Shown here one piece after another: positions 44,945 through 56,689 of a DNA stretch of 64,000 nt. This DNA comes from Cannabis sativa. Its lineage: Eukaryota; Streptophyta; Magnoliopsida; Rosales; Cannabaceae. Below the pieces are notes generated by a model. The model was not told the origin of the DNA. It did not search any database and saw only the letters and a program-made list of their open reading frames with translations. The stretch is taken from contig NC_083602.1 of NCBI RefSeq assembly GCF_029168945.1, positions 65,802,600 through 65,866,599 of the forward strand, written 5' to 3'. The translations under genes and the position numbers were made by a program. How positions within the stretch are numbered: position 1 is the first letter of the stretch; each line of letters starts with the position of its first letter.

Positions 44945-47488
44945 CTATTTTATTGCTTGATTGTTGCATGTCTTTCGGTTGTGCTCGTGTTGACCACATT
45001 TGCTGCACCTGTTATGTTTTTTTGTATCCCATTCAAATAAAAACCTTCATTTCCTTGGTCTTCCAGATCTTATTTTTTGGTTTGGTGGCAGAACAATGAT
45101 ATCTTTTATGTTTTGTGGTACATCCCATGTTGTGTGATTGTGTACCGAATATGTTGAGTCGCTGTATGTTTCAAGCCATGTTCTTGTCGTGTAATAACCT
45201 GAACAGTAGTTGTAAACATTCAAGTTCATCTCTTTTATAACAGCAAGCGCATGAGCACACGGTAACTCGTCAAGTTGGAATCGGTTGCAACTGTATGTTT
45301 TCTCCTTGAGATTGATGACCCATGATCTGGTTAGTTCTACGACTTCGAACATGGTCTCGTTTATTGGCTTTACCTGCGAATTAAGTCAATTTATAAAATT
45401 GTTATTATGTTCCAGAAACGGAAAATAAACTATTAAGAAACCGTAATGCAACTTAAAAATTTAAGAGATTTTACATTTTCTGTCAATGAGTCCACAAAGT
45501 TGTTGACTAATTTCTTCTCTGCTGTAGGTGTTAAAAATGTTGTTGTTTTCTGTGCCTTTTTCCTGTTTGTGTATGTCCATTGTTGTATCAAAGCTCTCAA
45601 TGACTCCATCAGTGTTGTGATTGGTAACTCTCTAGCTGCTAAGTTTGCTGCATTTAGAGATTCAGCAATGTTTGAAGTCATAGTTGAATAGCTGTTGTTT
45701 TTGCAGTGGTATCTTGACCATTTATGGTATCCAACTTGTTGTAAATATGGTCTGACACGGATGTCCAAGCTGTCCAACTCGCTCATATGGTATTCAAATT
45801 TCCTCTCTGTGTATGCTCTGGCTGCGGCGAAGAATGGTTCATCCAGCTTGCTTTCATTCTTCTTGAAGGTTGCTTTTAGGATGCTTAACAGGTGGTATAC
45901 GCAATACCAATGCATGATTTCTGGAAATACATGAGCAGCTACCTCAATTATGCTCTCATGTCTATCTGAGATCAAGCATTGTTCCTCTCTAATCCCATAT
46001 GTTTCTCTTACTTTTATGAAAAACTATTGCCATGAGTTGTTGTTTTCTGAATCCACAATAGAAAAAGCTAGTGGAAAAATGTGCCCATTTCCATCTTGTC
46101 TACAAGCAGAGAGCAATGTACCTCCATATGTTGATTTAAGGAAAGTTCTGTCAACAACTATTATAGGTTTGCACTTCTTTTATTGAAGCATCCAGTGCGA
46201 CAAACAAGTACTTGAGGCTGTTGTCTTCCTCTGTTTGCATGTGCACTATTGTTTCGGGATTAGTTTTTTGCAACATGTGCAAAAAACTTGGCAGCAGCTT
46301 GTATGATTCGTTGGCTTTTCCTCGTAATTCTTCTTGCGCGTGCTCTTTGCTTCTCCATGCTTTCATGTAGTTCATTCTCACCCCATACTTGTGTTTCATT
46401 TCTCCTCTGATGTCTTGTGGCGTTTGAGTTATTTTTATGTTGGTAAACCGTGGCTTGATGTAGTTTCCAATCAATTTCGTTGTAGCTTGTCTTTTGTCGG
46501 CAAATCTTATGTTTAGATCACAAGTGTGTATCACCTTCCTGTCATACTTTCGAATGATGAATGACTTTGTTGGCCCGTTTCTGGATGCCGTTAGTGCCCA
46601 CTTGCATTTTGGATCCAAGCAACAAATTTTGTATGTTCTTGCACATGATTTTTTCACTCTGAATTGGAAGTTGTTCCTAATTGCATAGAAACCAAGCACA
46701 CTCTGGAGTGTTTCTTTGTCTTTGTATATTTGTGCTTCTTCTATTTCAGGATGTTGCGGATTTGTGATTAGTAGTTTGTCATAATATGTGATTTCTGGTT
46801 CCCTGGTTTTGTTGTTTTCCAGTTGCTCAACCATCTCCTTTGCCACAAGTTTTGCATAGTCCATGAAATTAAAATTTTCTCCCCCATCTTCCGGTTATGT
46901 AGCTTCAATTGTATGTTGTTGATTTGTTAAGTCTTCTGTTGTTGTTGTATTGTATTCGATCGGTTCGAAGGCGCTTGTATGTGTAATTAATGAATTGACA
47001 TTTCCCAAGAATGATGTATTGATGGTTGTTGTTGGGTTGTTGATGACATTCACACACAATGGGTATGTTGTGAAGTCGGGGTCCTTCAGTTTGAGTTGTA
47101 TGTAGAAATGCAGGCTTTGATCATCCTTTATCCTCAATGGTTGGTATCCTTCCTTCACTTGATATTTCAGTTACAAAACAATGTTTTCTTGGTTGCATTC
47201 CAGGACATCTTTCAGCTTCTGTTGTAATTCTTCATAGTTACAATTGGCTGAAATGTAATGTCCACTAGCTTCATAATTTTAGTAATTCATTCGATCATCA
47301 AATTGTCCATTGCAGAAGACTAGGAATGGAATGTCTTTCTTTTCCTGTGATTTTGAAATGGTTATTAGTGCAAGGCAATGATTTTAAAACTGGTTGGATT
47401 CTGTTATGAAATAGAGTACAAACTTACTTCTATTTCTCTCCATTTGTTCAAGCATTGTATTTCCTGTCCTGATTCCTGCTTTTGCCAT
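44945..47488 (-). pseudogene. MULE transposase (MuDR type), degraded
   Basis: On the minus strand, exon 1 starts MAKAGIRTGNTMLEQMERNR at 47488 with a donor GTAAGT. Then come a PB1-like N-terminal part (DIPFLVFCNGQFDD, VKEGYQPLRIKDDQSLHFY), a FAR1/MuDR DNA-binding part (FQFRVKKSCARTYKICCL), the MULE transposase core (IIVVDRTFLKSTYGGTLLSA with Asp at 46150; CLISDRHESI with Asp at 45964; MHWYCVYHLL), an intron near 45375-45471, a SWIM zinc finger (TYSCNRFQLDELPCAHALAV) and a CCHC knuckle (CSKCGQHEHNRKTC). Stops lie in the N-terminal part (two), before MDYAKLVAKEM, in NNNSWQ-stop-FF and after GRPRK; a frameshift precedes IIVVD. All domains are present but unusable as read. Confidence 0.85.
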
Positions 47489-47720
47489 TTTTATTTTATT
47501 TTTTTTGCTGTTAATAAACTATTAGGAAACTAAAATTAAACTATTAAGAAACGTTAAAAAATATTTGAGAAACTAACCATTTCTCTAAGTGTTTTCTCCT
47601 TTTCTCTTTTTCCAAAATAAATTCCTGCAAAAAATGGAGTTAAACTATTGTAAAATGATTATGCAACTGTAAATCAACTTAAAAACCACAACTCTTTACT
47701 CAAATTAACATAGTTGTTGT
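47489..47720. other. MULE sequence upstream of the transposase
   Basis: AT-rich leader or promoter side of the transposase with repeated words like AAACTATTAAGAAAC. It is cut at 47720 by the plus-strand Gypsy LTR. Confidence 0.5.
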
Positions 47721-48488
47721 TGTTGCCCCTGATTTCACCCAATATACGTGGACCAATCGAACAGGGACACGTGGATCAAATAACTTGTAAATATTTGTTA
47801 AGTCTTTGTATGCCATAAGGAAGCCCCCTGGGCCTAGGTCCCGGAGGAGGCACCTGGAGTGCAAGGTGCTCCCGGAAGCTCGCATAGCATAAAGCCTCTC
47901 CGTGAGGTGTCAGGCTTCTCCTGAGCAATCAAGTCGCATTTAATGCTGCATGGGAGGAAGCGTGTTGGGACTGCAACACGCAATAAAGTCTGACGGCACA
48001 ACCTCCAAACAACAGCGCCACAGTAATGATCATTTAAGTCTAGCGACGGCTACTCTGCGAAGAGTCACATCAATCACAAGGCAAAAAGGACATTCCTCAT
48101 AAAAACCCTACAGCACCTAGGGATTTGACCATGCATATACATTGGGAATACCCAACTTTATGGATACTTACAGATACGTTTGTAAGAACAATTCTAGGGA
48201 TTACCCCACCAAAACACTATAAATACCCCCTCAAAGCTCATTAAATGGGATCGATAATCTTGGGTTGCATATGAGCAAGAAGAGTAAATACTCACCAAGA
48301 ACATTCTCTATATTTATAAGGGTGACATTCCCTCAAGTGTGGAATCTGTATTAAATACATCCATTAATAACAAAGACTCGTGGACTAAGGCTCATTAATG
48401 CCCTAACCACGTAAAAATCCTTCTCTCGCTTTCTTACAGCTCAATATTATAATCATATTTTATTAGTTGCCGAAAATCTCGGTCAACA
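47721..48488 (+). repeat. Gypsy 5' LTR
   Basis: 768 bp from TGTTGCCCCTGATTTC to CTCGGTCAACA. A TATA box (TATAAATA, 48218-48225) is followed by the leader block GACTCGTGGACTAAGGC ... CCACGTAAAAATCC (48370-48420). Confidence 0.9.
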
Positions 48489-48511
48489 TTTTGGTGCTTT
48501 CATTGAGAGCT
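48489..48511 (+). promoter_or_regulatory. Primer-binding site region
   Basis: TTTTGGTGCTTTCATTGAG directly after the LTR; TGG at its start fits the CCA end of a tRNA primer. The primer tRNA was not identified. Confidence 0.65.
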
Positions 48512-48551
48512 GAAGAAAGCTGCTACACAACAAGCATTTGACTTCACAAAT

Positions 48552-50110
48552 ATGGTGGAGACAAGAAGTACACGTCAGCCTCGCCCTCTGGAAGATGCTC
48601 AAGACCCAAACGAGGAAGATGTAGCCTCAAGAGCTGCAAAGGAGTCCGAGGAAGAAGAAATAGTCCCCGATGAGGACTACGAGGGAAACCTCGACGAGTA
48701 TGCCTATGACGAAGGAAGTTACTCAGAACTGGTGCTTCTCAGACAAAAAGCTATCGATCACGAAGCCGAGATCGAAGCTCAGAAAGCGCAAAACCAGAAA
48801 ATGCAGGAAGTGATGCTAGCCATGCAGAAAGCCATGGAAGCAGCTGGCATTCACGTGCACCCCAAGGCAATGACCGCTGGACTCAATAGGGAGCCAGCAA
48901 CATCTTCGCCTAATTCCCAGCAGCAGAAATCTAGGGAACCTAGCCCTATAAGATATCCTGCTGAGGGAAATCAGACAAAAAACCCTACTTCTACCCCTGG
49001 GCGAAAGAAAAAGGTGCAGGATCCGCGAAAGGTCCGCTCAGATTTCCCTAAAGGGAAAGGTCCGCAGAGGGGCAAGCCCCAAAAAGGGAGTCTTGGCCTT
49101 CAGGATCGAGGGGACCGAAAAAGCGTTTCTGTGCACCAGGAACCAGGGGGTAGAGGGAGAAGAGGACAGAGATGTCCTCCCATTGATCTGAGAAATCAAA
49201 TCAATGGGAATCAAGGTGACCTCCGGGATCACCTTGACCAAAAAAGATACGAGCCCGTGGTTTCCTCGGGTACGCTAAATGAAGGAATTATGGCGGAACT
49301 CGCCATACTCCGAAAAGACATTGCTCGAGTCTCCCGGAGGCAGAAGGGAGACGACTCCGATTCAGACAGCGAAGATCGGGAGCCGTGCGCCAAGCACATC
49401 CTGGAGGCGGAGCTCCCTAAAAAGTTCAAAATGCCCGAAATGGCGGCATATACCGGGAACTCCAATCCCAGCGACCACCTGTCACGGTTCAACCGTGTCA
49501 TGACAGTCATGCGGGTCAGCAATGATGCCAAATGTCTGTGCTTCCCACTCACTCTGAGTGGGTCCGCGGAGGAATGGTTCAAAAAGCTGGAACCAGGATC
49601 CGTGGGTTGTTGGAACAAGCTCCAGACCAATTTTCGGAGACAGTTTGTCGCCGCAAGAAAGGTCAACTTGGAGGTCAGTGCCTTGACTAATATCAAGCAA
49701 CTGCCCACTGAGACCTTGAAGAATTACATCAAGAGGTTCCGAGAGGAAGCCTCGAAGACCAAGAAGGTTGATGACGGACAACAGCTTGCACTTCTCCAAG
49801 CAGGAATCCGTACTGGGACTCCCTTCTGGAATGAGTTGCAGCAAGAAGGAGCTGCTAGCCTCCAGGACTTCCAGAAAAGAGTCCAAAAATATATCAACCT
49901 CGAAGAAGCCCAAATCGTGGCCTATGGAGGCTATTATCCCATCGGGATAGCAGGGTACATGCCCGGAGTATCACCCTCAGGTACTGCCCCGGCCGCAACT
50001 CCACAAGTGAGTGGCATACAATTCTCTGCTACCCCCGGGTATAGCCAGGGCCAAGCTTTGACGCCAGCATCTTCTCATTTTGGCAACCCGTCCGGGGTGA
50101 ATGGGCAAGC
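48552..50110 (+). CDS. Gypsy gag, 5' part, up to the Copia insertion
   Basis: ATG 48552 opens MVETRSTRQPRPLEDAQDPN. An acidic stretch, a coiled coil (EAEIEAQKAQNQKMQEVMLA), a basic linker (about residues 120-240) and the capsid-like gag domain follow (KFKMPEMAAYTGNSNPSDHL, TLSGSAEEWFKKLEPGSVG, NIKQLPTETLKNYIKRFREE). Some 520 residues are uninterrupted, unlike the minus copy. At 50110 the codon for Ala in NGQA is split by a Copia LTR; the following VGFYALNKTHF is LTR sequence, not protein. Gag would form the virus-like particle. Confidence 0.9.
50106..50110. repeat. Copia target-site duplication CAAGC, left
   Basis: CAAGC stands before the LTR start TGTTGGG and again at 60261-60265 after the LTR end. 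Confidence 0.9.
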
Positions 50111-51999
50111 TGTTGGGTTTTATGCCCTAAATAAAACTCATTTCAATATAATCAAATTTACTTATTAATATAGATCAGAAATAACATTTAATAATGCATG
50201 GTTCACATGATTTATTTCATGATTATATGTAAATAATGTATAAATTCATCTGAAACCCTTTTCACATACTTGATCTTGTTTATTGTGCTGTCAACACATT
50301 GGAAAGTAAACATGACTATGTGAATAAAGTTTCCTAGATTTATCAGACATAGGGTTTAACTGATATGATAATCTACAACAGAGTTTACTTGCATTTGGAG
50401 AAGTGCTATGTTCTTTCCAGAGCATTGGTTAAAGTAAAGCTCAGGTTGGATGCATGGAGTATGCATCGGAAGGGACCGATATTGAACTTTGACTTAGATT
50501 TATTAAACTTACCGTAATATCTATTCAAGTCAATATCGCCTAGTTGATCCTAGATCAAATGATCTTAATCCTGATATGATTAGGCTCAATCTCGAGAGGC
50601 TATTCGTGTTCTTTGATTTGTTAGTTAAGCCTACTTTTAGGTCAGGGTGATACGTACATTTTGGGAACACGGTAGTGCAATTGAGTGGGAGCGCTATCAT
50701 AAACATGGAATCTATAGCTTCTATCTGGCGAATAGTAAGCAAAGGATGATCTCCTTCGAGCTTGACCAAACGAACATAAATGGTGGAGTACTCATTTCAC
50801 ATAAGCTGAAATATCATTTATACGGGGTCAAGTGTTTTAAGGATAAAATACATTGTAGGGTGTAACGGTAATTTAATCCCTTTACAGTGTAGATCATTCA
50901 TATAGAGGATCATTGATCACATTAGGATTATAACAATGGATAACTAATGATGTGTCTATATGGTGGAACATATAGAGCATTCTATATACTGAGAGTGCAA
51001 TTCTAAGTTCTATGCATGGATTCAACGAAGAATTAATAAGTTAGTGAATTTTAGTAATAAATTCTTGATCTACTTATTGGAAGCTCGGTTATATAGACCC
51101 ATGGTCCCCCCACTAGTTGAGATAATATTGCTTGTAAGACTCATGTAATTGGTTTTGATTAATCAATTATAATTCTCAAATTAGACTATGTCTATTTGTG
51201 AAATTTTCACTAAGTAAGGGCGAAATTGTAAAGAAAGAGTTTTAGGGGCATATTTGTTAATTATGATACTTTGTATGGTTCAATTAATAAATATGATAAA
51301 TGACAATATTATTTAATAATTATTTATAGTTATTAAATAGTTAGAATTGGCATTTAAATGGTTGAATTTGAAAATTGGCATTTTTGAGAAAATCAGATAC
51401 AAAAGGTGTTAAAATTGCAAAATTGCAAAGCCCAAGGCCCAATCCACTAATGCTATGGCCGGCCACCTATGTAGCTATTTTAAGTTGATTTTTTCATTAT
51501 TTTAATGCCAAATAATTCAAACCTAACCCTAGTGGAATGCTATAAATAGATAGTGAAGGCTTCAGGAAAATTACACTTTTCTTCAGACTTTCTGAATCAG
51601 AAAAACCTGAGCCTTCTCTCTCCCTATCTTTAGCTGACCACTCCCTCTCTTCTTCTTCAATATTTCGAAATCCTTAGTGTATGAGTAGTGCCCACACACA
51701 GCAAGTGATACCTCAATCATAGTGAGGAAGATCGTGAAGAAAGATCATCAGCAAAGGAGTTTCAGCATCAAAGATTCAGAGAAAGAGATCCAGGATCAGA
51801 TATTGATAATGCTCTGCTACAGAAAGGAATCAAGGGCTAGATATCTGAACGGAAGGAGTCATTTAATTCCGCTGCACCCAATGTAAGGTTTCCTAAACTT
51901 TATATGTGTTTAATTTATCGTTTTAGAAAGTTCTTATTTAGGATGTTAATAAACATACTTGTGAGTAGATCTAAGATCCTGGTAAAATAATTTCCAACA
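50111..51999 (+). repeat. Copia 5' LTR
   Basis: TGTTGGGTTTTATGCCC to AATTTCCAACA, 1889 bp, unusually long. A TATA box TATAAATA stands at 51541-51548. The small ORFs inside (50530-50769 and 50647-50865) recur in the 3' LTR simply because the LTRs are copies. Confidence 0.93.
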
Positions 52000-52001
52000 A
52001 C

Positions 52002-52020
52002 TGGCCTCAGAGCCATGGTA
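52002..52020 (+). promoter_or_regulatory. Copia primer-binding site
   Basis: TGGCCTCAGAGCCATGGTA resembles TGGTATCAGAGCCATGG, the initiator-Met tRNA complement used by most plant Copia elements, with two changes (CC for TA). Confidence 0.8.
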
Positions 52021-55000
52021 ATTGATTTACTTGCAAGAAATTTGGACTTTAAAACGATTGTTTGTATGTTCTTTGGATAGTATCATGTTGTATTGAGTGT
52101 TATTTGATGATTGATTGATGTTTGTGAAATTTTCGTGAAAAATAATTGTGATTTCGTTTCTGGAATTATTTTTATTGGATAGTATGGAAAAAATTAAGCA
52201 AGTTAGCCTTTTACAGAACTCAATTTGGATTTTATTTGAATTAGTTATGATTTTTTGAAGATTTGACAAAATCGGGGCTGTGCTGATATTTTTCTTTTTT
52301 CTTCAATTTTTCATACTTTTTCATGGAATTAACTTCCAATTTTTTGTATGGTTTTGTATATATACTATTACTATTCCTAATTCAATTCTAATTATCATTT
52401 TGAATTAATTTAATTTTTTTTTAATCTAATTCAAGATATTAGTGTAATTTGAATTTGAATAGAATTAGTATTTATCTTTTTGCTTAAAAATCTATCTTAT
52501 TTTTAAATTTGATTATATTTTTTTTAAATTTAAGGTCAGATTTTATAAGATATTTATAATATCTTTTAAGATATTTTAAAAATATCTTATCTTTTAAGAT
52601 TTTTTAATTAAATCTTTTTAGATATTTTGACCATATTTAAATTTAAAATAAGATATTTATAATCATGTAATTTTAAATAGATATAAGATATTTTGCTAAC
52701 TTTTAAATTTTGTTATTTTATTTATTTGAATTAAATTTAAAAATCTGAAAAGATATTTTATTTATCTTTTCTAATTTTTATTTAATTTTTATTTTTAAAA
52801 TAACATTTAATTTTTAAAAGTAGTTAGCAAATTTTGAAATGATATTTAGGTTGGTTGAAACCTAATTTTTCAAAAAGTAGGTTTAATTTTAAATATTTTT
52901 TTAAAAAATTTCGAAATTTAATTTTTTTTATTATTATTTCCGAAATTAATTTTTTTTTAATTTTATTTTATTTTTTGAAAATTAAATTTTTTTTACAAAA
53001 TTATTTATTTAAAATTAAATAAATCCTACTTCCAACTATCCATCTAACCTTGTTGCAGGAGTATGTGGTTTTAGCTTGTATGTAAGTTTTTTAAAACTTA
53101 TTATTACTTGATTGCAAATAGCCATGGTTACCTTTTGCCAAATCTAATGATCTGATGGCTCCCTTGGTCAAGATAATAATTTGTAACAGGTATATTTACA
53201 ATCTTCTTTCATCTGTGTATGACCTAGCAACATGATAGGACCCATCCAAAGTGTGCCTGTGTGAGCCTATGTGTTTAATTTTATTATAGATGCATATAGG
53301 TTAATGTTGCTAAAATAAATTATCATAGTTTTTGATAGAATTTATATAGGCTCATTTAGTTTTTGGGCCTATTCAATTAATAACAGTTGTTCTTATTAAG
53401 GTTAAATTCCTCTCTTTTGGGCCTTGTGTGAGAGTTGGGAGCCATTGAAGTGGGTACGACATACTGAACCCAGCACCCCCTCACATGAACCACCCCAATT
53501 GTGAAGGCCCATTTGCCTGATTTGAATGATTGTACTAGGTTAATTACACTAGTTTAACCTAATTAAAATTGATTAGCAACATAATTAATTTTATTTATTT
53601 TGAAATTAATTTAGAAAATCATAGTTTAAAGAATTTTACATTCTAAGCTAAACTATATGTATTTTCTTGTATTTAATTAAATATAGAATTATAACCCTTT
53701 AGATTCTTTCTGGAACTTAATTTAAATTTTTCATTAAATATTCCTATTTAAGTTGATATTTAGTTATTTACAACTAACCAACTTAAATCTGAATATCTTT
53801 TGAATTTCAAATTTCAAAATTAAGTTGAGGAATTTTAGGCATTGGTTATTAAGATTCTTTAGATATTTTTTAAGTTAATATCTTTTCGAATATTAACTTA
53901 AAATGGAATATTTTCAAATTAAGTGGTTACAACTTAATTTTTGATATTTAATTAAATTTAAATTTGAAAAATATTTAAGTTCTAGATTTTTTCTAATACA
54001 ACTTAAATTAGATATTTTTTCAAATTTTGTGGAAAAGATACTTAGTCAAATAAGATATTTTCTAGATAGTTATTTCTAGACTACTTATTATTTCTAATAT
54101 TAAATAGGAAAATATTATAAATTGTGAAATTAATTATTTAATTAATTTTGGTACAATTTATTTTAAGTATATTTTTCCTAGTATTAAACTAGAAATTAAT
54201 AATTAAGCCTTCTCTACACTTAATTATTTATTTCTTGAATTTAATACATTTAATTAATTTGAAAATTAAATATCTAAGTTGATTTTTATCATCATACTTA
54301 AATATTTCTTTTTCATGACATTTAATTAAATAGAAAATTATTTTTAGTTGAAATTTTTTTTCAACTAAATTTAATTAATTTTCAAAATATATTTTTTTCC
54401 TTTATTTTATTAATCAATTTTCGAAATTGCATTTCTTAAATGCTAGAATTTCGAATTTTATCTTGAAAAATAGATTAAGTTGTAAATTAATTATTTATTT
54501 TAATTAATTCTTGGATCAACTTAAATCAATGATTTTTTCATTTATTGATTAATTTAAAATAAATTGAATTAAAGTATATTATTAGAAATTGAATTAATTA
54601 GTCAAAGGAAAATCTAGATAGGTGATATTTTTGCTTGAAGTATTTTTCTAGTGTATTTAATTAAATAGAAAATTAATATTTAAGTTGATTTTCATCATCA
54701 TACTTAAATATTTGTAATTTTTCTTATATATTTAATTAAATAGAAAAATTATATTTTTTGTTGTAAATTAATTTTATTAATTAATTTTGGGCCAACATTA
54801 AATTAGAATAATTTTTCCAAGATTTATTATTTATTTTAATATGCATTTTTCGAAAATTGTATTCTTAAATACTTTAATTTTTCGAAATGCAATATATATT
54901 TATAGAAAATTAAATTTGAGTTGTAAATTAATTTAAATTAATTTTGTAACAACTTAAATTGAATATTTTTCTAAATATTTATTGGAAATTATTACTAAGA

Positions 55001-55370
55001 TGGAAATAATTCATGTTATTTTCATATCCATCTAAGTAAAATTTATAAATATTAAATTAAAATTTATATTTGGAATTTTTCATTCTAAATTGGAAATTTT
55101 AATTAAATAAATATATATTTAAAATAAATAGAATAAATAAAGAGAATCAAAGAAAATACAACTCTCTTTAAATAATGAGCTTTATTATTAAGACATTCGA
55201 TCTCCATTGTGGGTTTTACACCGCGTTTGTTTTAGTGAGTAATCCTCCCTAATGGAGGAACGTTCATTAGCAATTTCGCACCATTTAACCTCGCATGATA
55301 AGTAGTTTGTAAGTGTTTTGTATGGTATGGATCACCCTAATGGTGGCGACCATACTTGACTTGCAAATTA
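52021..55370 (+). mobile_element. Copia internal region, non-coding AT-rich part
   Basis: Very A/T-rich sequence with endlessly varied TTTAATTAAATT-type words and no ORF or gag motif. Copy A at 3.6-6.0 kb lacks this part. It may be a leader or a decayed gag filled by slippage. Confidence 0.6.
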
Positions 55371-55560
55371 TGAAACAATGGTGGAAGCTCATAAGATAGA
55401 ATTGCCTTGACTCTCGCCTAAACGGGACAACGCTGAATTCCAATCTTGATCGAATAAAAGGTTGCTAGAATGTTTAATATTTTAGACGAGCTGACAACTC
55501 TATTCAATGAATGGTACCTTTGACTCTCGCCTAAACGGGACACTGATATCAGTTTGTTGA
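55371..55560 (+). repeat. Direct repeat inside the Copia internal region
   Basis: TTGACTCTCGCCTAAACGGG occurs at 55407 and 55520, 113 bp apart. The same pair, with the same spacing, occurs in copy A at 5811 and 5924 (complement). A weaker third form stands near 55900. Confidence 0.7.
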
Positions 55561-56689
55561 AAACCTTGGAAATTATTTAGGATTGTAAGTTTTAGTATTT
55601 TCACTTGTCATTCCTACTTGCTATATGTTTATAATTTCTGAATTATGTATGAATTTATATTGAACCATGTTATTTTCTGTTATTAAGTTGTAGTTTAATT
55701 TCGAATCTTCATTGTTGGTCTAACTTGGCTTGTTTATCTAATGAGATAAATCCCTAGTGGATTTTCACCATTAGACATTCATAATAGTGTTAGATCTCGA
55801 AAGATAAATATTGTATATGCGACATCTAGCTGTTCATCAATTGATGACACCTTAGACTAGTATTTTTATGATATGAAACAAGAAGATTATATAAATAAGA
55901 TTACTTTGACTTTCGCTAATCGAAGCATTGTTGGATTCTTATTTATAAACGAAATTATCCTAATTCCTCTTAGCTTATTCATTTCGAATTAGCTCCATAA
56001 TATATCATTGGATGAATGGTCTATAAATCATTTCATGTCATTATATTTTCTCTTAAGAAATTAAATGACGCTTATGATTATAATCCCGAAATTCTATTCC
56101 CAATTGATATAAATCCTCAATCTTAGAAATCTCCTACTTGTATGGGCAAATCTGACTTAGAGTTTGTATTAGTAGTGGTGGTCCAAGAAAGAATTACTCA
56201 TTATATTTGGTTGAATTTAAGTCTTTGACTTTAATTTTACAATCCAAACAGAAATTTTCTTATATTTCTAATTCCAGAATACAATACAGTTACACTTTCT
56301 CAAGTGTTTAATATCCATCTTCTATTATTGGATTAAAACTGTATGGAATATGAGTTAGGTATTCTGTGACCAGGATCCACTTGCAGTATTCTAAGAACTC
56401 TTTGATGTAACTAAACCTATGTCATCATAGACACTACCACATTTTTTTTAATCTATGGCATTTGTATCTTGTTCATAATGGATTTGACAAGATCAATCTC
56501 TGCAAAGAGTTAATATGCCTATATCCACTGAAAGTAGTTCATCTCATTCGCAGATGGATGTACATTCAGGGGTGGATATGAGTTTTTCGTTGTATTCTTA
56601 AAACGATAACTCTAGATTATACCTTTTAGCAAAGAAATTTGAAATGTTTGAAAAATTTCATTAATTTCTAGCAATGGTTAAAACCATTA

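Larger units (their letters stand above)
39789..47720. mobile_element. Mutator-like element carrying an Ulp1 protease gene
   Basis: Two genes meet tail to tail: an Ulp1-like protease gene on + (40193-44370) and a MULE transposase on - (44945-47488). Plant MULEs carrying Ulp1-like genes are known (the Kaonashi type). The left end is not certain; 39789 is where distinct sequence (GAAATTTTTACACC) starts after an A-run. The right end was cut by the Gypsy insertion at 47721 and may continue beyond the window. Both genes contain stops, so the element is inactive as read. Confidence 0.7.

Noticed and set aside
48552..50168. Gag ORF read through to 50168
   Set aside because: The last 18 codons are translated Copia LTR; the gag protein sequence is interrupted at 50110.
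52027..52269. 80-codon ORF on the minus strand inside Copia
   Set aside because: Asn/Ile-rich translation of AT-rich DNA with no motif.
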